Below are positions 34,670 to 47,718 of a stretch of DNA of 64,000 bases, piece by piece (position 1 is the stretch's first letter; every line of letters begins with the position of its first letter). The notes beneath the pieces were generated by a model that was not told the DNA's origin, made no database searches, and worked only from the letters and a program-made list of their open reading frames with translations. Position numbers and translations under genes: made by a program. The stretch is from contig CM074696.1 of the NCBI GenBank assembly GCA_037367355.1, positions 4,154,001 to 4,218,000 of the forward strand. Direction: 5' to 3'. This stretch comes from Neoscytalidium dimidiatum. Its lineage: Eukaryota; Ascomycota; Dothideomycetes; Botryosphaeriales; Botryosphaeriaceae.

Positions 34670-36304
34670 ATGTTCCCTAACACCACTCACCGTCTGGTCC
34701 ACCTGCCGCGCAACCCGCCGCCCAAGCCCGACTCGGAGCTTCCGCGCGGAGAATGTCGCTACCTCCACCGCGAGCCCGGCCAAGCTGACCGCCAACGCTG
34801 CATCTGCCAGGGCTTCTCGTTGGACAAGCAGCAACCTGTCGGCACCAGCTGTGAATGTGGCCATCCGGCATGGGTCCACGTTCAGCAGCCAATGGCTGCC
34901 GTCACCTACGAAGAGCATATGGCAGTTGTGGAGGAGTTGCGCCGGTTCAAGCAAGAGCAGGATCGCAAGCTCCAGAACATGCAGAACGAGCTGGTCAAGA
35001 CCCAGCACGAACTCATGGCCCAGCGGGCCCAGAACCTCGAGCGGGAGCGCCTCTTCAAGTTGCTTGAGGCACGACTGTATCAGAACATGAAGGACTTGAA
35101 GATCGAACTGGACGACAAGATGGATGGCATGATCGACCAGCAGCACGCCTTCCAGCGCAAGCTGATCGACGTTGAAGACACCACGATGGAGCACGAGTTG
35201 AAGTTTGAAAAGTTGGAATTGGGGAGTGAGAAGAAGAAGAGGGACTTGACGCCGGTCCCGGAAGCCTCTCCAAACGACGACCATTCCATGGACACCGCGG
35301 TCGAGGAGCCCCCCACGCCAGAGAAGGCCGAAAAGCCTTGGAGCGTGAAGGTCATGGTTGTACCACGTCGGAGTCAACAGTTCGCTTATGACGTTGACAG
35401 CAAGGCGTACAGGAGATGTCAGTCGCGCAAGCTCTTCCAGGAAATTGAATTCTCAAGCAGAGACAGTGCAAACTTCCACCTCACCATCGACAAGGCATTT
35501 TCACATGTCTTCAAGGGCCGTCCTTGGGTCCCTCTGATCGGCTACCGTGCCCAGAATGACTACTTCGGCCGCATTGCCCTTCGCCAACTCCCTCCTGAGA
35601 TCTCATCTGGAGACCTCTGGGATTACTACTTCCTCGACCACCACTGCATCGCGCACGACAAGATGCAGGGCGACCTCCTTTACATTGCGCTCCGAGATTC
35701 AGATTTGACGTGGGACGAAATCAAGGAGCTACCGGCCGCATTCGGCTCAAATGAATCTGTGTGGAGCCATGAGGTCGAACTGGACGGACCGCTTCCTGTT
35801 GGACAAAAATCAAATGCCCCTTTAGGTCGGCTGGACAGATCAGACCTGATCTACGAATACTCGCCAAGTCCTCCACCTTACACATCGCAGAGGAACACTC
35901 TCCAGCCGCAGGCGGAGGGTCTGGGCGACAACAGGCTTGCTACTCCCCTGGGTGTGCTGGCGACCGCGTCTGCGTCCGTCCTGGGGCATGCGCTCAATAG
36001 GCACCCGACTTCGCAATCCGCCACGGCGCAGTCACTTAGGAGCCTGGGCAGCACGGAGGATGGCTCGGATGACGAGCATTCGCATAGGGACAAGATCCGC
36101 AAGCTCCGCCCGAAGAGATCCGAGCCCGCGATGCGTACCGGCCACAGCCACTCGAACAGCGGCGGTTCGACGCATCATCAGCCGACCGTTTACTATTCTG
36201 GGAGGAGCAAGAGGAAGATGCCCGTGCGCGAGAAGACGAAGGAGCCGCTGCAGTTTAAGCTTCCAAACCTGCTGCATCATCGCAATAAGGAGGAGGCTGC
36301 GTAG
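34670..36304 (+). CDS. Uncharacterised Cys/His-motif and coiled-coil protein
   Basis: A single-exon reading frame of 544 residues from ATG 34670; the same frame is open back to 34541, but those residues look like translated leader. Near the N-terminus is a compact Cys/His set, C44-x-C46 and C61-x-C63-G-H65 with H70, that could bind zinc. Residues ~80-185 are highly charged and heptad-like (EEHMAVVEELRRFKQEQ and onward), a likely long coiled coil. About residues 225-370 form a folded domain (WSVKVMVVPRRSQQFAYDVDS, ... IGYRAQNDYFGRIALRQLPPE, ... DLWDYYFLDHHCIAHDK). The C-terminal 170 residues are disordered, with basic RKLRPKRS and RSKRKMPVREK stretches. I do not recognise a named family and assign no function. 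Huge GC-rich intergenic regions lie on both sides. Confidence 0.8.
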   Translation: MFPNTTHRLVHLPRNPPPKPDSELPRGECRYLHREPGQADRQRCICQGFSLDKQQPVGTSCECGHPAWVHVQQPMAAVTYEEHMAVVEELRRFKQEQDRKLQNMQNELVKTQHELMAQRAQNLERERLFKLLEARLYQNMKDLKIELDDKMDGMIDQQHAFQRKLIDVEDTTMEHELKFEKLELGSEKKKRDLTPVPEASPNDDHSMDTAVEEPPTPEKAEKPWSVKVMVVPRRSQQFAYDVDSKAYRRCQSRKLFQEIEFSSRDSANFHLTIDKAFSHVFKGRPWVPLIGYRAQNDYFGRIALRQLPPEISSGDLWDYYFLDHHCIAHDKMQGDLLYIALRDSDLTWDEIKELPAAFGSNESVWSHEVELDGPLPVGQKSNAPLGRLDRSDLIYEYSPSPPPYTSQRNTLQPQAEGLGDNRLATPLGVLATASASVLGHALNRHPTSQSATAQSLRSLGSTEDGSDDEHSHRDKIRKLRPKRSEPAMRTGHSHSNSGGSTHHQPTVYYSGRSKRKMPVREKTKEPLQFKLPNLLHHRNKEEAA

Positions 36305-39300
36305 GGCTATGTACGGACGCTGTCATAGATAAGGCACGTGTGGTGCAGAGAGCCTCGGGATTGGTGGGAGATGACGAGATTACGAGCTTAGTCGGGGATG
36401 GCTCAGGAGAATCACTTTTCTGGAACACCCTAAGACAACAGGGTGCAGAAAGCTTGTACAGTGTCGGGTCGTCGGATTGTCGGGATACCCCCTCATTTTC
36501 TATTGATTACATTCGAAGGCGTTCTTGGGTGTGCAAGGAAAAAGACGGGGTAGAGAACATCATTTGGGGCATCGCGTGGCCCCCCTTTCCCTTATCATTT
36601 AAGGTTTATTTTCTATTCCTCCCCTCCTCTCAGGTCCGCACATCCTCCTTGTTGCAGCTTCCTGGTCATATTCTCCATTTTCCTCACATTTTCCAGAAGA
36701 AGCACGGATGCCCTTTTCCCTTGTCACCTTGCATTGGTGAGAAGCGGGAAGTTAATTCCCATGGTCGCGAATGAACAAGGTTTGGAGCCAGACGACGATT
36801 GGCGTGGCATGGGTTTACTACCTACTTCCGGTTTTACTCCCATTTATCCCCGTCTCCTCCAGACCCTCGATACATTTTACTCCAGCCGCGCCTTTCTACC
36901 TGTTATTATCAGCAACATCCCGTCCCTCTTATCTCAACCTTTCTAAGCGAACATCTTTGTCGACGTCTCTGATGCGATCTTCTATTCCTTTATTTCTATT
37001 TCTTTTTGTGCGAAAGAGAAAAGTATATGTATATAAATCATGAGGTAAAAGGGAGGGTTCAAGGTGATATGACAGCATTTCAGCGAGGAGGGCAGCGAAA
37101 AGGCGGAACGGTAGCATTTCATTTAACTTGGTTGATAGCTAGCCTACAGCCAGCACCTAAGCAACAATCAGTTTCTCCATTCAATCAGACCGATAGCTTT
37201 CGTGAATTCTCCGTCCTAGCACGACGTCCAGACCTGCGTACGTGACGTCCAGTTCTAGACCTCAATGCACCACTTTTCCTTGCTACTCATGCACGCGCAG
37301 GACGTGTCTGGTCATTCGTCCTGCTCAACGGCGATCATCGCCCGCCGGCCTTGCCTGCGTACCTTCCGGCTGATCTGTCTACGTGCTTCATCTTGGCTAA
37401 TTCTTTCGGCCCTCGTCCCTTTCTCTCATTCGCGGCGCCCTTCCCGGGGGGCATCCGCTCTCTAGTCTACTTCCCGCACTTCTTTTTTTTTTTTTTTTCT
37501 TGGCGAGACACGTCTTTCGGCCTTATGTCCCGTCCCACCCCGTCCCCTCGCATAGACGCTGCGACTTTCGTGCGTTGTGATGTGCACGCTACCCATCTGA
37601 CACCTCTCCCGGGAACCTTTTTTTTTTCTCTAACCAAAATAGAGCGGAGCTCGCGAGTCGAGGGGGAAGTCGCCAGCAGGGCTGCCGAGTCGTGGACATC
37701 GCAGCTCTTTCTTTCGTTTTTTCTAATACTTTCCCACGCGACTGCTGAGCACGCACGTTCCCCACGCGGGGCGGGTCCCTGCATCGCGCTCCAAAAGGTG
37801 CATTATTCAGTGGCCTCAAGCTCGAACGTCGCGATGCTTGCAACGGTACCTGGCGTCACGGGCAGAACCGTGGATCATGAATGGACTACACGCCTCGTAA
37901 AACAAAGGGGGGGTTGGGGAGGCGCGAGCGAGGTGTGGAAATGAGGGAAGGTCAGGAGGACTGCAGCATGGGGCGGTTTGAATGACGATGGAGGAATTTG
38001 GGATGTTGGAGGCGGAATAGAGGAAGTGGGGGGGGAAGCTAACTACGGTTGATTACGTTGTTGTGGCTGATACGTCTGACCGGTGGGTGGTAATTATTAT
38101 TGGCGTCTTTGTACCGGTACGGACGTCGTTTGCCCTGCTGAGTGGGCGGTGCGGAGCGGCTGATGGCGTGGCGGCTCTCTTCCCCTCTCTCCTGTCGCTA
38201 GCACGCTAGAATCTGGGGAAAGTGCGTGATGGTTGTGGGTGTGGAGAGTGGCGCTCCGGGCTGACAGGAGCGAATTATTCACGGCGCGGGTTGCGAAGGC
38301 GAAAAAGAAAAGAAAAACGGTTGGTAAAAGGAGAAGTGGATGGAAAGATGTTGACACATGAGGCCCGGACTGTTGGTAAGTTACCGTCGGACGGATGGCC
38401 GGATGGGCTAGTTGGGGTGGAAGTGAAGATGAGCCATGGTTGAGGGTGGCAGGTGGTTTGTTCGACGGCGGGGTCGGACTGCCATGCTGGGCTGCGCGTG
38501 GGTTGTGGAGATGAGTACGCGGGGGCAAGGAACGAACACGTCGATGTCCGTGATGATGGAGGGAGATAGGATGAATGCGTTGTTTGAGGGATACGGTTTG
38601 GTGGAAAAAAGCATGAGGGCGAGGAGGGTTGAGGAGCCGACTCCGAGGCCTGGGTTCGTTCTTGGCTTCCGGGGACGTTGCGGTGTTGGCGGGCGGAACA
38701 GCAGCCTTTCTTCAGGCACAGCCGCGTAGCCGGCTGACGGATGATGGTCAATTGGCAGCGGGATGGAGAAGCTCAGATGCTGAGTCGGAGAAGGATGCTG
38801 GGTGGCTGGGCGGCTGGGCGGAGCGATGTCCTGAGGACGGGCGGCGTCCATCAAATCAAGGCCGAAAGGGGAAGCGGACGAGGCGCCGTTGGCGTGGGAG
38901 AGCGAGCAAGAAAGTAGGTAATCGTGTTTGCAACTGCCAGCCTTCCTGGCCGGACCTCCCACACTAGACAAAGGGCGGCCACCAGCCAGCGAGCGACGAA
39001 CCGGTCGACCAGCACGCAATGCAGGCGTTTTTAGCTTGCGGCTCCGCAGACGTGTCCGGTTGCGGTGAAGCATAAGAGCAGAGCGCGAGGACGACAACAG
39101 CATGCCCCCTTGCAGCTCCTATCGCAGCTTGCCCTGTGCGCGCCAGAGTGCCGCCGAAACACGGCAGATACGCAGCTGGCATCTCCGTCTCCAGAGCGGC
39201 GCTTTCTCGAGATGCCAGCACCAGCGCTCGGGGGATCGACTTGTTTTGTCTGATGCTCTCGCCTCTCCACGCTGCCGCCGAGCGGACCCACCAGAGGCTC

Positions 39301-40427
39301 CGCCTGATGATGTGATCTCTTTGGTCAACTCCGCACCTCACTTCTATCTACATATCTCCGCGCTGCAGACCCCTTCGAAAGGCCCTTACGCCACTTTTTC
39401 CCGTCGCCGAGTCGAAACGAACGCTGTCGAGATACCGCAAGTGTCCATCCGAAACGACCCGACAACACCGGCGCGGGTGCGACTGCTCCACCGAGCATGA
39501 GCCAGAAAGTGTCGCCGCTGCTGCTGCTCGCGCCTGGCTGACCAGCTGTGTAGCTCGAGAGAGCCTGCCAGCCCGGCGCGGTCTTGGTACTTCGATGCCG
39601 GTTCTTTGGAGCTTCGTCGCTCGTCATCCCGCGCAGCTTTCCGGGCTGAAGCACTCATCCGGACCAACGACCAGCTGCCACCAGATAAGCGTCCCGAGTG
39701 AACCGCAGTGAGGAATGCGAAGTGCATTCATGGGTGTGCTGCTGGGAGGCATGCTGGTGGTTCTGGACTTGGGAAGAGCAGTGCATGGCACAACGTCAGA
39801 GGCGAACATTCCCTGGGCCTCAGGCGCAAAAGCAGTCCTCAGCAGTGTCGATCTTGGTCAGCTCGCGTGCCAGAACGCGGAAGGGCGACGATGAAACGGG
39901 AAACAAACGAGGGGCTGGCGAGCCGGATCTCCCAATGGCGGGGGGCGGCCATTTTCCCCGCGTATTGCTCTCATGTAACCCTGGGTAGGCCTCCAGCGCA
40001 TCGCTCGAGACAAGCCTCGAGAAACAGGCGTGGAAGGCGTGGAGGGACCGCAGCAGAGCCCAAGGGGGTCACAGGGCGACAGCAGGACAGGCCGGCGAAG
40101 GGCTGCGATTGCCTATCAGTCGCCGCCGCCAAGGCATGATAAGCAGCCTGTCGTATCAGGCCAGCCTGAGGCCGCTCGCGACTCGTGCAACTCCATGCAT
40201 CGCTGTGGTATCGATCCGTCGAAAAATTTACCCACCTGCGCCTCACAGCTCTCTCTCAATAAAGACCCTTCCCGCTGCCTAGCCCACTCCTACTGCTGTC
40301 GCTGCTGCTGCTGTCAATCACTTGCTGTATCCAAGTGAGTGGGACGAACGGACGAACCCTGTGCCGCAACCAAACACCATCCGCACGGGCCACGACCACC
40401 TTCACCCCGCCCAGCCTTGCCAGCACC
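36305..40427. other. Long GC-rich gene-free interval
   Basis: 4.1 kb with no supported gene. It contains homopolymer runs (a 16-T run near 37483-37498) and overlapping frames on both strands with no family signature. The end, from about 40250, is C/T- and CTG-rich and looks like the leader of the transporter. A GTGAGT at about 40337 and a CCAG just before the ATG could mark a 5' UTR intron. Confidence 0.5.
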
Positions 40428-42088
40428 ATGTCCGCAGCAGACGACACCGGCGCGAAGATGGACCTGAAGGTCTCATCTCAGCCCTCATCGCTCAAGGATG
40501 TCTCGACCGGCGTCGCTGAGCTGGCAGAGGCCGCTCCTCTGCCAACCTACGAGCACGAAAAGAGGCTTGTCCTGAAGTTCGACTTGCGCATTCTTCCTGT
40601 CCTCGCGTTCATGTATCTTTGCAACTCACTGGACAAGGGTAAGATGCGCCACTCCAATGTCCCCCTCCGGCTGTGCTAACACTTTGTCAGGGAACCTGGG
40701 CAACGCGAAGACTGATGGCATGGAGGATGACCTCAACTTCAAGGGCAATCAGTACAACATTATCCTCTCCGTCTTCTTCGTCCCCTACGTTATCTTCGCC
40801 GCACCAATTGCCTTTGTTGGAAAGAAGTATGGTCCAAGCAAGGTTCTTCCCATCCTCATGTTCACCTTCGGAAGCATGACGCTTCTGGGCGCGGCTGTGA
40901 AGAACTTTGGCGGCATGATGGCTGTTCGTTGGATTCTGGGTTAGTACAAGCTCATGCCGACCTATCTTACTTTCCACTAACACCTGCTCTAGGAATGGCC
41001 GAGTCTGCCTTCTTCCCGCTGGTCATCTACTACTTGACCACCTTCTACCGCAGAGGAGAGCTGGCTCGTCGCCTGGCCATCTTCTACGCCGCCTCGAACA
41101 TCGCCAACGCCTTCTCCGGTCTGCTTGCCTTCGGCGTCTTCCGTATGTGTGCCCGGCCCTTTGATATTGGACCGGTCACTGACAATGCTCGCCAGAAATC
41201 GATTCGCACCTCCCTGGTTGGAGAATTCTCTTCCTCATCGAGGGAGCCATGACCGTCACATTCTCCGTCTTCGCCTTCTTCTACCTCCCGAACTCCGGAT
41301 CCGACGCGTGGTTCCTTTCCGAGGAGGAGAAGCGCATCGCCTTCCAGCGCATGCAGATGGACTCATCCTCCGTTGTCAACGAAAAGTTCGACCTCAAGGA
41401 AGCCCTCAAGGTCTTCAGGATGCCTGCCGCCTACGCCTGGCTGGGCATCGAAATCTGCCTGGGCGTGCCCTTGCAGAGCGTTTCGCTCTTCCTGCCGCAG
41501 ATCGTCAGCCGCCTCGGTTACAGCAGCGTTAAGACCAATCTCTACACCGTCGCGCCCAACGTCGTTGGCGCCGTCGTCCTGCTCATCCTGGCCTTCTCGT
41601 CCGACTACGCGCGGCTGCGCTTCCCCTTCATCGCCCTGGGCTTCCTGCTCACCTTCATCGGCTTCATCATCTACGCCACCGTCGACGTCCACGCCGATAT
41701 CCACGTCGCCTACTTCGCCTGCTTCATGATGACCTGGGGCACCTCGGCGCCCTCCGTCCTGCTCAGCACCTGGTACAACAACAACATCGCCCACGAGGGC
41801 CGCCGCGTCACCCTCACCTCCGTCGGCGTCCCCGTCGCCAACCTCATGGGCGTCGTCTCCTCCAACATCTTCCGCAACCAGGACGCCCCCAAGTACCTCC
41901 CCGCCCTGGCCACCACCGCCGCGTTCGGCGCGACGGGCGCGTTCTTGACCCTGCTGCTCGGCTCGTTCATGATCATCGATAACAAGAGGAGGGACATGAA
42001 GCAGGGCATCAAGATGAAGGCGAGAGATGTGAGCACCGAGAAGCTGAGAGAGGGTCCCAACAGCCCGGATTTCAGGTGGTTCCTGTAG
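40428..42088 (+). CDS. MFS transporter, anion:cation symporter (Dal5/Tna1-like)
   Basis: Four exons (40428-40638, 40691-40939, 40993-41142, 41196-42088), three 52-53 nt introns, all phase 1, give 500 residues. The start has a strong CACC-ATG context. The protein has about twelve hydrophobic helices in two halves. It shows the ACS family pattern: EHEKRLVLKFDLRILPVLAFMYLCNSLDKGN at TM1 (in part), the early loop AKTDGMEDDLNFKGNQYN, GMAESAFFPLVIYYLTTFYRRGELARR across TM4-5 (in part), and GWRILFLIEGAMTV at TM6. This family imports organic anions such as nicotinate, allantoate, pantothenate or biotin precursors with protons at the plasma membrane. The substrate cannot be read from the sequence. It has no metabolic partner nearby. 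Confidence 0.92.
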
Positions 42089-44948
42089 GGAGTCTTCCGG
42101 CGTGATGGGTTTCTTGCGTGGTTTGTCGGGAATGGGACATACGACAAAAGTATATTTTTGATGTTTAATGCGTGATGAGATTTTTGCGAGATACCATGGT
42201 CTAGAATCTATGTATCATTCCTATCGGAATAGCCCTTTTTTTTTTTTTTTTTGCGTTGTGTGATGAGGATTCGTGAAAATCTGATGTAGGAGCGTTATTA
42301 CTTTGGTGCAGTTGATACAGAATCATGTGGTCCAGTTGGTCTTCTCGCAGCACCTGATTCTCGTATATTCAGTTGACTCTTCACTCGCTCTTCAAAGTCA
42401 CCAAGTCGATCTAGTCAGAAGAAAGAAGAATATCGGACTCAGCGGGCTATGCCAACATCAACAAATGCACATTCTCTCTCTGAGCTCCACCTCCACCCAC
42501 TTGCCTTATTCTTAACCATAACCACAGTGACTGGTTCTTTAGCGAATTTTACTCTCCTCTAGCGTTCAGAGGTAGAATGCATCCTTCATCATCTCCTACT
42601 ATCGCTCAAATTCACCATTGTCAAACGCATCAGAGACTCAGCTTCAAGTGCCAGTATAGGTTCATGGTCTGTATGAATTCGTCAAGCTGTTCTACTAAGC
42701 CTTGCGAAGCCGATAATTGTCTGGTTTTGAAAAGCACATCATCTCGCACTTGGTCAGAAACCCGGGAAGTTTTGGAGAAGAAGATCTAAATACGAGATTC
42801 TAATCTTTCTTGAACATAGTGGACGGAGTACACTACGGCAATAGGTATTTAGCTGAAAGGTGAACAATCACATCGATCAGTAGATGTGTCCGGATATTGT
42901 CATGTGTCGTACGACGTCCTATTGCCACGATCTCTGCTCTAACAGATCTATTTCCACCATCATATTGATGAGAATAGTTTTGCTGGATATCAGTATAATT
43001 CGTGGTTAAGCCCCTGAGTGTGAGTTTCCACCACGGTGAACGTTATGGAATATTGCTTGATTGGTGGTGGCACGCGGACTTGTGTCAGCGGTCTCTGGAT
43101 CCCTACGTCACGTCTCCACACGCAATCTGACGTCTTCAGGCTTAGTTACGCACAAGATTTCTCTCATGGTCAAGCCGTGGCGATGAGGAGAGTGGAATCA
43201 AGATGCAATGTATCACTATTTTTGCAAAATGACGTCTTTGAGCGTCAGCACTCCACTGTTGTCTCTTCGCTCTCCTGAACACTCGAGTACGTGAAGTTTC
43301 TGGGATCACTCAGATGTTTAGCTGCTAGAAATAAGACTTCAGTCTTTCTTTGCAGTTCAATCCTTGCTAGCTGTCCAGCGATTTAATGTGAGGGCAGCTT
43401 GATATTGTATCCAAGCAAGTGAGAGCTTGACCTGTAGATTGAGTATATTTGTGTATAGAGACAAGCGTTGTTAGGAGATGTTAATCACGCAAGGCCGAGC
43501 TGCGTTCAAGAAAATGTTTTTTTTTCTCCTTGAGCTCGCGTCCCAAACCAAATGCTTCGGTCCATACTGCGCGATGGACCGGAAAGAGCAAAGAAAAAAA
43601 AAGTTACTTGCAGGTATCACTTTCATGCTTCATTCAAGACTTCAAAAGGTATCCCTTCTGATCCTGCCAGGGTGCAAACTAACATATAGCCAAGGCTAGC
43701 GCTGCCGGTGACGCCTCAGCAGTGTTTCCTATTCAGGTTTCCCACATCGTCATCTACGTACCCCAAGCATCATACAAGTTACGCTTGCGCAACATCGCAC
43801 ACACAATTAATGACCTGCAAATATCATGTTTGCTCAGTACGACGGCGCCCACGGGGGAAAATGGCAGGACTTCTCTGGTTACACAAGGGTTACGGGACAC
43901 ATTGCACAGGCGGGAAAACACACCCACATGACCATTACACTGATAAGACGCGCCGTCCCACACACCACACTTATGACCAAGGCATGAAGTATGTCGTTCT
44001 CCGACTTTATCGCCTCCATCTTCCTCCTCTTGAGCGCGCTCCCGAAGCACTGGCAGATAATATAATGAAAGTCACCACCACGACGATCACCATCACCGTC
44101 GTCAGGCGGCCGAGGGACAAAAAGAGCGGAGTCCGAGGTGCCGCACCAATCGCGCCGACCCCATCAAGCAAGAAAACGAAAACGGAAGACATGGCCGTCG
44201 ACACCCGCGAGGAGAAAAAGAAGACCAACCCCAACACCGCTCATTTCGAAAAGAAGCCAGGCAGCCCTCCGTATCCGCCAGCTTCGCGGACTACAAGATC
44301 CCACCAGAACCATGAACGGACCCACGGTTACCAGTACGTCCGGGAGCGGATATATATATCGACGGCACGGAAGCACCATCAGTAGCTCGGGAACGGTTAT
44401 GCTCACGACAAGTGCGAAGAGATAACAAGGGCGTTTGCAACAACACCAAGAAGAACAAGAACCGACATCACAAGCACCATCTGGCCAACTATTGTTCTTG
44501 AACTTCTTCACATTTCTTCTGTTTATACAAATAACCCGTCGACGTATCTACGTTTCCGACAATCATTGAACCGCATCAACCAATCGCCCCTATCGCCCAT
44601 TTCCTTCCGACGAATGGTTTATTTTCTTTTGAGCGGTGAATTTCGTTTTAGCCCTTGTGTGTTAAGACAAGGCCTGCCGTTGTTGTTGGTAGTGGTTGGT
44701 TGTGAGAGTGGAGGGAGGAGGTCAAATGAAAAGAAAAGGAGTTAACCAAAGCCAAAGCCAAAGCCATGAAAAGCTCTGCCGTGAAAATCGCCCGTACGTG
44801 CACCTGAAATGCTCTGAAGACAGAAAGAAAGTAGAAAGCGTTGTTACAACAAGAGTAGAATCCCCAGCAGGAGTATAGAGTCCACTCCTCCCTTGACCCG
44901 CCTGTCCACCATACCCCGTATAAGAAAAGGTTAGCCCATCAAATCATC
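42089..44948. other. Intergenic, convergent 3' flanks
   Basis: 2.9 kb between the transporter and the m-AAA protease gene, which face each other. A long T run lies at about 42234-42252. A 225-codon frame at 43708-44385 is rich in His, Thr and Lys with no family pattern, so I do not call it a gene. Confidence 0.5.
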
Positions 44949-47718
44949 TTACAAAGCAATACCACCCGGGGGCGTCCTCGGCGGCTCTGGTGCACCGCCG
45001 TCCTCCTTCCCTAGAGTGGTAGGACCAGGCACGCTGCCAGGGCCTGCACCCTCCCTGTCACCCTTAGAGCCGAAGTACTTGGTGAAATCCTTCGGGTCGC
45101 CATAGGGCCTGGGGCCGAGCAGGCGCTCGAGGTCATCACGACCGAGCATCTCCTTCTTGAGGAGCTCCTCAGCAACGAGGCCGACCTCGTGCTTCTTCTC
45201 GATAAGAAGGTCCTTGCACTGCTTGTACGCTTCGTCGACGATGCGGCGGACTTCGGAGTCGATGTTCTTGGCCGTCTCCTCAGAGAAAGGCTTGTGCAGC
45301 TGTTGTTGGGTATCGTCTTCGAAGTAGATATAGCCGATCTTTTGGGACATGCCCCACTTGGTCACCATGGCAGTGGCCATACGGGTAACCTTATTGAAAT
45401 CGTCTGACGCGCCGGAGGTGACGGTGTCGAAGTGCAGCTCCTCAGAGACGCGGCCACCTAGAGCCATGGCCATACGATCGACGAGCTGGTTGACGTTCAT
45501 GAGGTAGGTGTCACCGGAGGGGAGGTACTGAGCGTAGCCTAAAGCGCCGGATCCGCGTGGGATAATGGAAACTTTAAGGAGGGGATCGGCATACTTGAAG
45601 TACCAGCCGCAGATAGCGTGACCAGCCTCATGGTATGCAACTGTCCTTTTGTCTTCAGGAGAAAGAACCATGGACTTCTTCTCGAGACCACCGATGACAC
45701 GTTCAATAGCTTGTTCGAAGTGCTTCATTTCAACACTTTCGGCGTGATGACGAGCAGCTACCCGGGCTGATTAACATTGTGATTGCTCAATCAGGGAGGG
45801 ATGACGGGGACTTACCAATAAGAGCAGCTTCATTGACACAGTTGGCGATGTCTGCGCCAGCAAAACCTGGTGTGAGAGCTGCAAGACGGCCAGTAAGGAA
45901 TTCAATGTCCTCCTTGGTAACAATCTTCTTCAGGTGGACTTTGAAGATCTGCTTGCGGCCTTCCATGGTTGGTCTGTCGATGGCAATGTGCCTGTCGAAA
46001 CGGCCAGGACGCATAAGAGCTTTGTCGAGAACATCAGGTCTGTTGGTACCTGCAAGGACGACTACCTGCTCCGAAGTGTTGAAACCGTCCATTTCCGTCA
46101 AGATTTGGTTCAGGGTACTTTCTCTCTCATCGTTGCCACCACCGAAGCTCTGCTTAGCTCTTGACTTGCCGATTGCGTCAATTTCATCAATGAAGATGAT
46201 ACAAGGGGTGCTTTTCCGCGCAGTAGCGAACAAGTCTCGTACTCTGGAGGGACCAACGCCGACAAACATTTCCACGAATTCGGAACCACTGACGCTGAAG
46301 AACGGCACTTGGGATTCACCAGCAGTAGCCTTGGCGAGTAAAGTTTTACCAGTACCAGGAGGACCAGAAAGAATAGCACCACGCGGAATCTTCGCACCGA
46401 GCTTCTGGTACACGCCGGGTTCCTTAAGGAAGCTGACGAACTCCATGATCTCTTGCTTGGCCTCGTCCATTCCAGCAACGTCCGCGAACTTGACCTTGAT
46501 ATCAGTTTCGTGATTGAACTTCTTCGCTCGACTTCTACCCATGCCGAAAATGCCACTCGAGCCTCCACCACCCTGACCAGCACGTCGAGTTAGGAAGAAT
46601 ATTGAGCCAATAACCAACAGTGTCGGGCCAAAGGAAAGTATTGTCGCAATCCAAGGTACTTCGTCAGAGTATGCAACCGGGATACGCTCACTTGGAGGTA
46701 TGCCAAGCTGATCTTGAGCCTCATCCATCTTCCTCTCAAATGCCTCGACGGAACCAATGGTGAAGTAGTAGTGGAAATTGGGATTCACAGCTGGAGAGTC
46801 TGGATGGACCTGTGCAACAGCCTCCCGATGGAGGTATACACGCGCTCTTGAACCGCTCACAACCACGACCTTCTCAACCAAACCCTTGTCGAGGAAAGTG
46901 CTCCGGAATTCTTGCCATGTAATTTCCTTGGAGTTTTCACCGGGCACGACTAGTCGGTACAGGAGATATGCGACAAAGGCTGACATGAGGGTGGAGCCTA
47001 AGTCAAGGTTCAGATCGGCAAAGGAAGGTTGGCCAGTCTTCTGCTTATTCTTATTTTTCTCCTTCTGCTCGTTGCGTGGACCAGGATCATGCGAGCCAGC
47101 CTTCTGTTGCGGTTCCTCGTCCTGGGCCTTGTACGACTCATCCTGCTCGCCGAAAACGGCCTTATCAGCAGCCCTCCGCGCCAGAGTAGTAGTCATTCTG
47201 ACCAGCTTCGCGGCCGTGCCCAAGTCCATCGGGGCTCCATTTTGGAGATTCCTCATAATGTCGCGCATCTCCTGGGGAATGCCCTGCTTCTTCATTTCCT
47301 CAAAAGCGCGCTCCATTTGATGTGCCTGAGACTTGGGCAGGCCCTGCTTTAGCCGCGCCAGAAGTTTGTCTACCTCCTCCTCTTCCTGAGGTGTGAGCTT
47401 CGAGAACCCTTCCGGCGGCCTTTCGCCACTATCACCCGTCGAGTTCGCATTGTGATTTTGGTCGAAGTTGGGCGTGGCCCTGCTCTTGCCTTCGCCGGAT
47501 AACTTCTTACCCCCATCTCCGTTGCCACCGTTGCGGTCCTTCGGGTCCTTCGGATCTTCGGGAGGTATGCTAGCATATGTCCGTATTCGTTGCTGTTGGA
47601 GAAGCGATCTCGAGAGGGTCGGCGCGCAGCGGCTGCGAGAGGCGGCGCGGGCGGTTGATGTAATGCTTGACCTCGATAAGCGGGCAAGGTAGCCTGACCG
47701 CAGCGCCAGGGTCGTCAT
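44949..47718 (-). CDS. Mitochondrial m-AAA protease subunit (Yta12/Afg3 family)
   Basis: Two exons on the minus strand (47718-45816 and 45766-44949; intron 50 nt, GTAAGT...AATCAG) give 906 residues. The first ~50 residues are Arg/Ser/Ala-rich with few acids, a mitochondrial presequence. Two membrane helices lie near 242-262 ([16 protein letters not shown]) and 360-385 ([21 protein letters not shown]). The AAA+ domain has Walker A GPPGTGKT at ~452-459, Walker [12 protein letters not shown], and the second region of homology [20 protein letters not shown]. The metalloprotease domain has HEAGH at ~680-684. The protein forms ATP-driven inner-membrane hexamers facing the matrix that degrade misfolded membrane proteins and mature ribosomal protein MrpL32. 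The N-terminal '[17 protein letters not shown]' extension suits the Yta12 (Rca1) branch more than Afg3. Confidence 0.93.

Noticed and set aside
43708..44385. 225-codon plus-strand frame
   Set aside because: Low-complexity His/Thr/Lys composition, no intron partner, no recognisable family.
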